DNA from: Clostridia bacterium
Lineage (GTDB): Bacteria; Bacillota_A; Clostridia; Christensenellales; Borkfalkiaceae
Assembly (NCBI GenBank): GCA_017399665.1
Contig: JAFQBR010000315.1
Span: 1-8,649, forward strand
DNA length: 8,649 nt
Direction of reading: 5' to 3'
Shown: positions 1-5,292 of the stretch, piece after piece
Layout: each line of letters starts with the position of its first letter
Numbering within the stretch: position 1 is the stretch's first letter
Translations under genes and position numbers: made by a program
The notes under the pieces: generated by a model
Seen by the model: only the letters and a program-made list of their open reading frames with translations
Database searches by the model: none
Told to the model about the DNA's origin: nothing

Positions 1-143
1 CTTTTACCGCTACCGGTATGCCCTATTATTCCAAAAAACTCACCTTCGTTTATGGTAAGCGAAAGATTATCTACCGCGTTAATGCTTTGCCTTCTTTTTT
101 TAGGAGAATATGAAAAGGTTAAATTTTTGCAAACGATTCGCAT
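1..143 (-). CDS. ecfA2: ECF transporter ATPase EcfA2 (partial, N-terminal 47 residues)
   Basis: This is the beginning of a second ABC ATPase; the rest lies beyond the left edge. The 47 visible residues start MRIVCKNLTFSYSP, contain the A-loop tyrosine region and end in the Walker A motif GHTGSGK (residues 41-47). The KKRRQSINAVDNLSL stretch between first strand and Walker A is typical of EcfA2-type proteins, in which a longer insert precedes the core. The ATG at 143-141 is chosen because GGAGG stands at 155-151, seven bases upstream. The start lies inside the end of ecfA1 (25-base overlap), so the two are one translationally coupled operon. By family knowledge EcfA1 and EcfA2 form a heterodimer that hydrolyses ATP and drives EcfT and exchangeable vitamin-binding S components; ecfT is expected to follow outside the window. 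Confidence 0.9.
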   Translation of the reverse strand, partial: MRIVCKNLTFSYSPKKRRQSINAVDNLSLTINEGEFFGIIGHTGSGK

Positions 144-955
144 AAAAGCACCTCCAATTCTTCAGTTGTAAAGCATCTGGCATCTTTATCTATAACACCC
201 GCTTCCTTTAGGCGGTTGCCAATATACATAGCGCGTGGCAAGCAAAGACCGCAGTCCTCTAAGTCCTTTTCTCGAGCAAAAACCTCTTCTGGCGTACCCT
301 GAAAGGCAACGTCGCCACCCTTCATAACTATAATTCTATCAGCGTCTAGTGCCTCTTCCATATAGTGCGTTACGGTAATAACCGTTATGCCCTTTTCTTT
401 ATTAAGTGCGCGTATAACTGCGTTAACCTCACTTCTACCCTTTGGATCTAGCATAGAAGTAGCCTCGTCTAAAATCAAAATTTTAGGAAGTAAAGCAAGC
501 ACCCCGGCAATAGCAACCCTTTGCTTTTGTCCACCGGAAAGCTGTGATGCTTGGCGAGAGCGAAACTCTTCGGTAGAGGTTGCTTTTAAGGCAAACTCTA
601 TGCGTTCTTTTATTTCTTCGCGCTTTACCCCAATATTTTCTGGGCCAAAAGCAATATCGTCTTCAACAATAGTTGCAACCATCTGGTTATCGGGGTTTTG
701 AAAAACCATTCCCACGCTTTTTCTAATTTCAAACAGCTGTTTTTTGTCCTGAGTATCCATGCCGAAAACACTTACGTTTCCGCTTTTTGGCATAATAAGG
801 GCGTTAATAAGCTTTGCTACTGTGCTTTTACCGCTACCGTTTCTACCAACAATAGCAATATATTCCCCTTGATTTACTTCAAGAGAAAGATTATTTACGG
901 CAAAAAGCCCTTCTTCGTATGAAAAACTTGCGTTTTCAATCTTAATTGCCTGCAT
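119..955 (-). CDS. ecfA1: Energy-coupling factor transporter ATPase EcfA1
   Basis: Complete 278-residue cytoplasmic ABC ATPase that powers ECF-type vitamin and cofactor uptake as a heterodimer with EcfA2. In order: Walker A GRNGSGKST (37-45), Q-loop glutamine in FQNPDNQ (about 86), signature LSGGQKQR (139-146), Walker B ILILDE (159-164), D-loop SMLD, and the switch histidine in VTHYMEEA (197). The NPDNQ-to-EDDIAFGPEN segment is characteristic of CbiO/EcfA proteins, as is the length. A TTG four codons upstream (967) keeps the frame open, but it overlaps the GGGAG ribosome binding site at 965-961, which is correctly spaced for the ATG at 955, so I start at the ATG. An extended -10 promoter lies just upstream. 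The gene is unlikely to serve only one substrate: the nearby thiT is a candidate partner, but such modules are usually shared by several S components. Confidence 0.93.
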   Translation of the reverse strand: MQAIKIENASFSYEEGLFAVNNLSLEVNQGEYIAIVGRNGSGKSTVAKLINALIMPKSGNVSVFGMDTQDKKQLFEIRKSVGMVFQNPDNQMVATIVEDDIAFGPENIGVKREEIKERIEFALKATSTEEFRSRQASQLSGGQKQRVAIAGVLALLPKILILDEATSMLDPKGRSEVNAVIRALNKEKGITVITVTHYMEEALDADRIIVMKGGDVAFQGTPEEVFAREKDLEDCGLCLPRAMYIGNRLKEAGVIDKDARCFTTEELEVLLCESFAKI

Positions 956-992
956 TTTTACTCCCAAAAAATTTAATATGCTCTAATTAGGT

Positions 993-1022
993 ATTATAAC
1001 ATTTTTTAAATCTTTTTTGCAA
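993..1022 (-). promoter_or_regulatory. Sigma-A-type promoter of the ecfA1-ecfA2 operon
   Basis: On the minus strand TTGCAA (1022-1017) is followed after 18 bases by TATAAT (998-993), and TG one base before the -10 makes it an extended -10 element. Transcription would start near 986, giving a leader of about 30 bases before the ecfA1 ATG. It sits directly downstream of the spoIVA terminator, so the ecf genes are probably an independent transcription unit. Confidence 0.7.
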
Positions 1023-1033
1023 CTACTTTTACT

Positions 1034-1086
1034 TAAAAAAGTAAAAACCCCCAATCGCGCTAAAAGGCTTAACGCGTTCGGGGGTT
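1034..1086 (-). terminator. Intrinsic terminator of spoIVA
   Basis: The outer stem is AACCCCC (1046-1052) against GGGGGTT (1080-1086), with inner CGCG segments (around 1056-1059 and 1072-1075) able to extend it. Read on the minus strand the G-rich arm is followed by TTTTTACTTTTTT. It begins about 20 bases after the spoIVA stop codon. The T tract overlaps a second weak A/T hairpin (TTTTACTT / AAGTAAAA, 1027-1046). Confidence 0.85.
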
Positions 1087-1106
1087 AAAAAGGAGTACCT
1101 AACTAT

Positions 1107-2582
1107 TTATATGGTAACGCAAATTAATGCATTTTTCTTTTCGTTAACAAGCTTTGCAACAGTTTTTCTTAGCTTTTCCCTAAAGGGGGCTTTCATACCG
1201 CCTGCCTTATCAAAAATCTCTTCGCTAACAAAGCTGTAAATTGGCCTACCGAACAAATCCACCTGCATAATTCCCTGCGGATTTTCTTGGTATTTTTGCT
1301 TAAGTCCTTCTACGTAGTCGCTACACTGCTTTTCTTTACCAACAACAGAGCTTACCTCTGCACCAATTTCTACCTTAACTATATGTAACGAAGGCGCTGT
1401 TGCTTTTATCTTTACTCCATAAGAGCTGCCTGTTTTTACCATTTCGGGCTCAGATAAAATAATCTCTTCTTCACTAGGCGCAACTATGCCGTAACCCGTT
1501 TGCTCTGCTTCGTAAAGCGCACCTTTTAGTTTTTCGTATTCTTGTTTTGCAACGGCAGAGGTTTTTACAAAGCGCATAAGCGCAAGCCTTTCTTCAATAT
1601 TTTCTCCGCACGCCTGCGATAAAGCAGAATAATAAGCTCCGTCTGTCGGGACAAAATTTATTCTCATGCTTCCTTCGCCAAGATCAAGCTCGCTACTTGC
1701 GCCAAGAGCAAAGTCCAATTTTTCAAGCTCTTCACACAGTATTTTGTAATCACTCATCTTCTTTAATTTAGACAAATTCACGCGAACAGCCTGCAAAAGT
1801 GGGGCTATAAGTCGATTATCGGCATCTTCAAGGCGCATCCAATCGGGGATATCAACACCTAGTGAGCGTACGGGGAATTCCATAAGCATACATTCCATAA
1901 TCTCTTCTACGTCCCTTTCGCTTAATGCTAGTAGGTTTTTAACAAGTACGCTTACACCATGCTTTTTGGCAAGCTTTTCGCCCAAGGCTTGAGCGCTTTC
2001 TTCCCTTGCGTCTTTTACGTTAAGAATAATAACGAAGGGCTTGCCAATTTCCTTAAGCTCTTTAATAGCTCTTTCTTCGGCTGGAATATAGTTTTCACGC
2101 TCAATACCTGTAAAAGAGCCGTCCGTAGTAACTACAACTCCAACGGTAGAATGCTCTTCAATTACCTTTCTTGTGCCAATTTCCCCTGCTTTTTCAAAGG
2201 GAATAAGCTGGTCAGACCAAGGGGTTTTTACCATTCTTGGCTTGCCTTCTTCACTTGCGCCTAAAGCGCCTTCTACCATATACCCAACGCAATCTATAAG
2301 CTTAACCCTTGCCTTAATTTTTCCGCCAAGCTTAATTAGCGTTGAATCCCCAGGCAAAAACTTAGGCTCAACAGTAGTTACCGTTTTTCCACTTGCAGAC
2401 TGTGGCAAGCTGTCTAACGCTTCCTGTTTTTTGCTTTTAGATACAATGTTAGGAATAACAGCGTTTTGCATAAAGTGCGCTAAAAAGGTAGATTTACCAG
2501 TGCGCACAGGTCCAACGACGCCTATATATAAATCGCCGTTAGTTCTTTTTTCAATATCCTTATAAATATCGTAATTTTGCAT
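1107..2582 (-). CDS. spoIVA: Stage IV sporulation protein A (spore coat morphogenetic ATPase)
   Basis: SpoIVA polymerises, using ATP hydrolysis, on the outer forespore membrane and forms the basement layer on which the spore coat assembles; it is made in the mother cell. The 491-residue product is full length (the Bacillus subtilis protein is about 492). Visible features are the Walker A motif GPVRTGKS with Lys30, the sensor threonines in KTVTTVEPKF (69-70), the Walker B-like LIDCVGY with Asp97, then VTTDGSFTGI, the conserved AEERAIKELKEIGKPFV block, and a C-terminal end rich in aliphatic residues (ALICVTI). I use the ATG at 2582 rather than the in-frame GTG at 2594: GGGAGG at 2591-2586 is the ribosome binding site and would be inside the longer form, and the shorter form puts Lys30 and Asp97 at the numbers I recall for B. 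subtilis. A copy of the dispersed 17-bp motif lies inside the gene (residues 254-261). The gene implies a spore former. Confidence 0.95.
   Translation of the reverse strand: MQNYDIYKDIEKRTNGDLYIGVVGPVRTGKSTFLAHFMQNAVIPNIVSKSKKQEALDSLPQSASGKTVTTVEPKFLPGDSTLIKLGGKIKARVKLIDCVGYMVEGALGASEEGKPRMVKTPWSDQLIPFEKAGEIGTRKVIEEHSTVGVVVTTDGSFTGIERENYIPAEERAIKELKEIGKPFVIILNVKDAREESAQALGEKLAKKHGVSVLVKNLLALSERDVEEIMECMLMEFPVRSLGVDIPDWMRLEDADNRLIAPLLQAVRVNLSKLKKMSDYKILCEELEKLDFALGASSELDLGEGSMRINFVPTDGAYYSALSQACGENIEERLALMRFVKTSAVAKQEYEKLKGALYEAEQTGYGIVAPSEEEIILSEPEMVKTGSSYGVKIKATAPSLHIVKVEIGAEVSSVVGKEKQCSDYVEGLKQKYQENPQGIMQVDLFGRPIYSFVSEEIFDKAGGMKAPFREKLRKTVAKLVNEKKNALICVTI
1805..1821 (+). repeat. Dispersed 17-bp motif, copy A, inside spoIVA
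   Basis: CTATAAGTCGATTATCG on the plus strand, antisense to spoIVA; identical to copy B near thiT. The flanks also resemble copy D: GTGGGGCTATAAGTCG is shared exactly, followed by one-base differences. In the coding frame it gives ADNRLIAP (residues 254-261). See the other copies at 3590, 6824, 7527 and 8436. Confidence 0.85.
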
Positions 2583-2592
2583 ACGTCCTCCC

Positions 2593-2606
2593 ACGGCGAG
2601 CGCCGT
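2593..2606 (-). promoter_or_regulatory. GC-rich hairpin abutting the spoIVA ribosome binding site
   Basis: On the minus strand ACGGC and GCCGT form a 5-bp stem around GCTC, the 3' arm ending two bases before the GGGAGG ribosome binding site. It is the most GC-rich point in an otherwise AT-rich leader. It could protect the mRNA 5' region or affect ribosome loading; no regulator is evident. Confidence 0.5.
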
Positions 2607-2624
2607 CTATACATTTATGCTTTA

Positions 2625-2653
2625 TAGGTATGCAAAACAAACTTGATATATGC
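2625..2653 (-). promoter_or_regulatory. Sigma-E-like sporulation promoter of spoIVA
   Basis: On the minus strand a -35 GCATATA (2653-2647) and a -10 CATACCTA (2632-2625) are separated by 14 bases. This fits the mother-cell sigma-E consensus (about kmATATT, 14-15 bases, CATACAnT), and spoIVA is a known sigma-E gene in Bacillus and Clostridium. No good sigma-A promoter is seen on this strand here. Confidence 0.75.
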
Positions 2654-2710
2654 CTGCATTTTATATTTTGCCTTAAAAACTTCTTTTTTTATTCCTTAAC
2701 AAAAAAACTG

Positions 2711-2739
2711 TTGACAACTGCGCCATTTAGACATATAAT
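2711..2739 (+). promoter_or_regulatory. Consensus sigma-A promoter of the TPP riboswitch-thiT unit
   Basis: A perfect TTGACA (2711-2716), a 17-base spacer and a perfect TATAAT (2734-2739). Transcription should start near 2746, just ahead of the TPP aptamer. Such a strong promoter fits control being exerted downstream by the riboswitch. Confidence 0.9.
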
Positions 2740-2754
2740 ATAATCATCAGACGA

Positions 2755-2858
2755 AAACGGGGTGCTGTGCACCGCCTTAAGACCGGTATTAATGGCGGAG
2801 TACGGCTGAGATTATACCCATAATCGGGCGCGGTAATTCACGGCCGAGGAAGCAGTAT
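2755..2858 (+). ncRNA. TPP riboswitch (THI element) aptamer
   Basis: Conserved blocks occur in the right order: CGGGGTGC (2758-2765), GGCTGAGA (2804-2811), ATACCC (2814-2819) and, at the 3' side, GGTAAT followed by CCGAGGAAG. GGGGT pairs with ATACCC (P2). Between them P3 is extended: GTGC/GTAC, then CCGCC/GGCGG and a possible TTAA/TTAA cap. The P4 arms are TCGG and CCGA. The P5 side is divergent (CGCG against CACG with one mismatch) and P1 is weak. TPP binding to such elements represses thiamine synthesis and uptake genes; here the target is thiT. Confidence 0.9.
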
Positions 2859-2869
2859 TTTTTCTTACG

Positions 2870-2887
2870 CCCCTAAAAATTAGGAGG
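2870..2887 (+). promoter_or_regulatory. Shine-Dalgarno-sequestering hairpin of the riboswitch
   Basis: CCTAA (2872-2876) pairs with TTAGG (2880-2884) around AAA, and two more C-G pairs can form past a bulged A, covering the AGGAGG ribosome binding site of thiT (2882-2887). No terminator stem with a T run is seen between aptamer and gene, so control is probably at translation initiation: the hairpin would form when TPP is bound. This is an inference from base pairing only. Confidence 0.6.
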
Positions 2888-2896
2888 TGTTTTTTT

Positions 2897-3568
2897 ATGT
2901 CTGAATTATTATTTTTAAATTCTGTGGTAGAAGAGGATTTTACCCAAACGGTTACAATTCTTTCTATCGCACTGCTAGCAATTCTTATTGTTGCAGTTGG
3001 CATAATGCTTAAAAGAAAAAGCATTGCCACACAAGATATTGCTTATGCAGGTGTTGCAATTTCACTCTCTTTTGTGCTTTCGTTTTTAAAGGTTACACCC
3101 GTTCAGTACGGCGGATCGATAACGCTGGCATCACTTGCCCCACTACTTATTTACGCATACTTTTTCGGTTTTGCAAAAAGCCTTATTTGCGGAATTATTT
3201 ACGGGCTACTTCAATTTATTCAAGACCCTTACATCTTAACCCCTGCAACCTTTATGCTTGATTACCTTTTAGCTTTTTCTTGCATTTGTATAATGGGGCT
3301 ATTTTCAAAAACAAAGCTAAGCGCCCTTGTTGTTTGCCTAGGCACGACGTTAAGTATTCTTGCGCGCTTTGTAATGCACTTTATATCTGGCATACTTTAT
3401 TTTAATTTGGGTAGTATTTGGACAAACCTTCCCGCAAACAGCGCTGTAGGCTATTCATTACTATACCAAACGGTATATCTTGTACCAGACTTAATAATAT
3501 GTCTTGTAGTTATGCTTATTTTATATAAAACTAACGTGTTAGAGCGCATAAAGCCTAAAAATATATAA
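2897..3568 (+). CDS. thiT: Thiamine ECF transporter S component ThiT (YuaJ family)
   Basis: Integral membrane thiamine-binding subunit of an ECF importer, 223 residues. The core from about residue 47 has six hydrophobic helices and family landmarks: YILTP, the LDYLLAF segment, RFVMHFISG and GYSLLY...YLVPD. Matching the Lactococcus lactis protein from memory, Tyr112, Tyr123, His161 and Tyr186 correspond to binding-pocket residues, while Asp122, Phe169 and Gln191 replace Glu, Trp and Asn, and no Trp is found in the first loop. The first 44 residues add a helix (about 17-38) absent from the roughly 180-residue Lactococcus protein. The start is firm: AGGAGGTG lies seven bases upstream. The TPP riboswitch in the leader independently supports a thiamine-related substrate; the energizing ATPases are probably the ecfA genes at the left edge. 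The stop codon lies within a hairpin carrying the dispersed motif. Confidence 0.9.
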   Translation: MSELLFLNSVVEEDFTQTVTILSIALLAILIVAVGIMLKRKSIATQDIAYAGVAISLSFVLSFLKVTPVQYGGSITLASLAPLLIYAYFFGFAKSLICGIIYGLLQFIQDPYILTPATFMLDYLLAFSCICIMGLFSKTKLSALVVCLGTTLSILARFVMHFISGILYFNLGSIWTNLPANSAVGYSLLYQTVYLVPDLIICLVVMLILYKTNVLERIKPKNI

Positions 3569-3605
3569 GTCAATTTACGGCAAAACACGCGATAATCGAC
3601 TTATA
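3564..3605 (+). repeat. Inverted repeat built on the dispersed motif at the thiT stop codon
   Basis: TATAAGTCAATT (3564-3575) pairs with AATCGACTTATA (3594-3605) in 11 of 12 positions, with an 18-base loop. The left arm contains the thiT stop codon (3566-3568) and is a degenerate inverted copy of the motif; the right arm is part of copy B. It could stabilise the mRNA 3' end ahead of the true terminator. Confidence 0.65.
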
Positions 3606-3606
3606 G
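3590..3606 (-). repeat. Dispersed 17-bp motif, copy B, downstream of thiT
   Basis: On the minus strand CTATAAGTCGATTATCG, identical over 17 bases to copy A inside spoIVA. It starts 22 bases after the thiT stop codon and, as for the other gene-associated copies, runs antisense to the neighbouring gene. Confidence 0.9.
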
Positions 3607-3618
3607 ACTGGCTTTTAA

Positions 3619-3653
3619 CAAAAAAACGGCGGAAGAAATTTCGCCGTTTTTTT
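3619..3653 (+). terminator. Intrinsic terminator of thiT (potentially bidirectional)
   Basis: An 8-bp stem, CGGCGGAA against TTTCGCCG (one G-T pair), is closed by a GAAA tetraloop (3635-3638) and followed by seven T. A run of A before the stem gives a T tract for minus-strand transcripts too. Confidence 0.92.
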
Positions 3654-3746
3654 ATTTGCGTATATCAGGTTATAAGAATACTTATTTTATTAAAACGTTC
3701 TTGTATTTAACCTAAAAAAACACAAAAACACTTTTTACCCTTACAT

Positions 3747-3775
3747 AAAAAAGCCCTTGAAAAACAAGGGCTTTT
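3747..3775 (-). terminator. Intrinsic terminator of the acyltransferase-carrier operon
   Basis: AAAAGCCCTTG (3749-3759) pairs with CAAGGGCTTTT (3765-3775) around five A. Read on the minus strand, the stem ends in six T. It lies about 35 bases after the stop codon of the YfcC-type carrier; with the thiT terminator it closes the convergent intergenic region. Confidence 0.9.
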
Positions 3776-3809
3776 CTGCTACTTTTTTAAAGGTTTTTAT
3801 AGCGCTGTT

Positions 3810-5291
3810 TTATAGTCCAATAGCGATTGCAAGCATTAAAAATCCAATAGATATAACCATTAATAACAGCTGGAAGAGAATGGTCTTTTTAAACCATTCA
3901 GAAAGGCTTATGTTAGCAAGCCCTAAGCCAACAAGTAGCGTGCCACAGGTTGGGTATAAAACGTTGGTATAACCGTCTGCAAACAAATACGTTAAAATGA
4001 TAACCGTTTTACTGATACCTTCAATAGGAGCAAGCGTAAGCAATGGAATAATTAAAGCCGCCTTTGCCGACGCACTTGGAATAAAGAATTCAATAATAAG
4101 TACGAATAAGTATAAAATAATAGTTGCAACGTAGGGTGAAATATTCGTTACTAAATTATAGAAATAATGGAAAATAGTATGTAAAATATTTCCTTCTTCC
4201 GCTATATAAGTAATACCAAAAGCTATCATAATAATAGCAATAGAGGGAAGCACGTCCTTAACGCCAATTACAAAGCATTTGCCAAGTCGTTTATACGAGC
4301 CAAGTAATAGCTTACCAACAATAACTGTACCAACCACAAACGCAACAGCCATAAATACCATCGCAAGGCTTCTAAGCGCTTCTATCGCGGTTGCAACGAT
4401 AACGGATAATAACGCAATAGAAAATAGCAATATTATCATTTTAGATTTGCGAACGTCCTCTTCGTGGTTCTTTTCTGCTTCTTCTGTAAATGTTTGAATA
4501 TCGAACTTTTCGGTTGCATTTTTTTCATCACGCTTAGCTAAATAAACTAAAAACAGTGAGGTTATAACGTACATTACGGCAAATATTATTAGTCTGTACC
4601 AAAGTCCGTCTGTAACGTCAACTCCAGCCGCGATAGATGCCGCGCCTATCGTCCAAGGATTGGTAATAGCTGTTGTAAAACCTACGCCTGATGCAATTAA
4701 AACAAATGAAATAGCGGTAAAATGCGACCAGTTAAGAGCAGAACACAGCATCGCAAAGATGGGATACAGTATAAGCAGTTGCTCTTGAAGCCCAAATATT
4801 GCAGATAGAAGCATAATAACCGCAGTAATAGCCCAAATTACAGCAAAGCGCTTAGAGTGAAGTTTTACCATAATCACCCTTACAAGAGAAATTAGTCCCC
4901 CACTTTCTTCAAGCACCTTAAACGTTCCGCCAAGCACCAATAAAAGGGCAATAATCATAATCATATTCATGCCGTTGCTGCCGAATATCAACGCTTCAAC
5001 CGGAGATGTAAACCAGCGAATTATAGGCAAGCGAGATGTGTTTTCCTCTTTTGTAAGCAGGCGGTAAGAATCAATTATTATTTGCTTGTTTAAGTCTTCG
5101 TTTTCCGTATACTGATAAAAGGGCTGCCCTGCCAAGTCTGGGTCCGTGGTGTAAACGGTATATCTACTAGCCGGTATTACAAAAGTAAGCACACCAACCG
5201 TTATTAGCACCGCCAAAAGAATTATTACAACCGTAATAAAGCTTTTTACGCCAAATTTTACTTTTACATTTAAATCTGTTGATTTACTCAT
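3810..5291 (-). CDS. YfcC/DcuC-family membrane carrier
   Basis: A 493-residue multi-spanning membrane protein with about 12 hydrophobic helices. An N-terminal helix ending TFVIPASRY (36-44) is followed by a roughly 50-residue external stretch; then come LVLGGTFKVLEESG (118-131), the IFGLQEQ re-entrant-type segment (165-171), GVGFTTAITNPWTIGAA (202-218), a charged loop (252-284), and the second-half counterparts FIPSASAKAALIIPLLT (403-419) and FADGYTNVLYPT (437-448). These match the Escherichia coli YfcC protein segment by segment. Members are secondary carriers for dicarboxylates, amino acids or peptides; the substrate cannot be read from the sequence. The ATG is preceded by GAGGGAG. Its upstream neighbour's stop codon lies one base before this ATG, so the ribosome binding site is inside that gene and translation is coupled. 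Confidence 0.85.
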   Translation of the reverse strand: MSKSTDLNVKVKFGVKSFITVVIILLAVLITVGVLTFVIPASRYTVYTTDPDLAGQPFYQYTENEDLNKQIIIDSYRLLTKEENTSRLPIIRWFTSPVEALIFGSNGMNMIMIIALLLVLGGTFKVLEESGGLISLVRVIMVKLHSKRFAVIWAITAVIMLLSAIFGLQEQLLILYPIFAMLCSALNWSHFTAISFVLIASGVGFTTAITNPWTIGAASIAAGVDVTDGLWYRLIIFAVMYVITSLFLVYLAKRDEKNATEKFDIQTFTEEAEKNHEEDVRKSKMIILLFSIALLSVIVATAIEALRSLAMVFMAVAFVVGTVIVGKLLLGSYKRLGKCFVIGVKDVLPSIAIIMIAFGITYIAEEGNILHTIFHYFYNLVTNISPYVATIILYLFVLIIEFFIPSASAKAALIIPLLTLAPIEGISKTVIILTYLFADGYTNVLYPTCGTLLVGLGLANISLSEWFKKTILFQLLLMVISIGFLMLAIAIGL

Positions 5292-5292
5292 A

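Noticed and set aside
1..839. CTTTTACCGCTACCG occurs at both 1-15 and 825-839.
   Set aside because: Both encode the Walker A sequence GSGK(S) of the paired ATPases, so this is shared protein sequence, not a mobile or regulatory repeat.
387..922. Open frames on the plus strand opposite ecfA1.
   Set aside because: No ribosome binding sites, no recognisable protein, and they lie fully antisense to a well-supported ATPase.
955..967. Longer ecfA1 form from TTG at 967, and likewise a longer spoIVA from GTG at 2594.
   Set aside because: In both cases the extra codons are the ribosome binding site of the next ATG (GGGAG or GGGAGG).
1959..2565. Two plus-strand open frames opposite spoIVA.
   Set aside because: Antisense shadows of a conserved gene; no start signals.
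2812..3030. Minus-strand open frame opposite the riboswitch and the start of thiT.
   Set aside because: It covers the TPP aptamer and thiT start, has no ribosome binding site and only low-complexity content.
3667..3719. Imperfect inverted repeat AGGTTA...TAACCT between the two terminators.
   Set aside because: The pairing is interrupted by unequal bulges in very AT-rich DNA, so it is not convincing beyond chance.
3757..4497. Plus-strand open frames opposite the YfcC-type carrier.
   Set aside because: Antisense to membrane-segment codons, a common source of false open frames; one begins inside a terminator.
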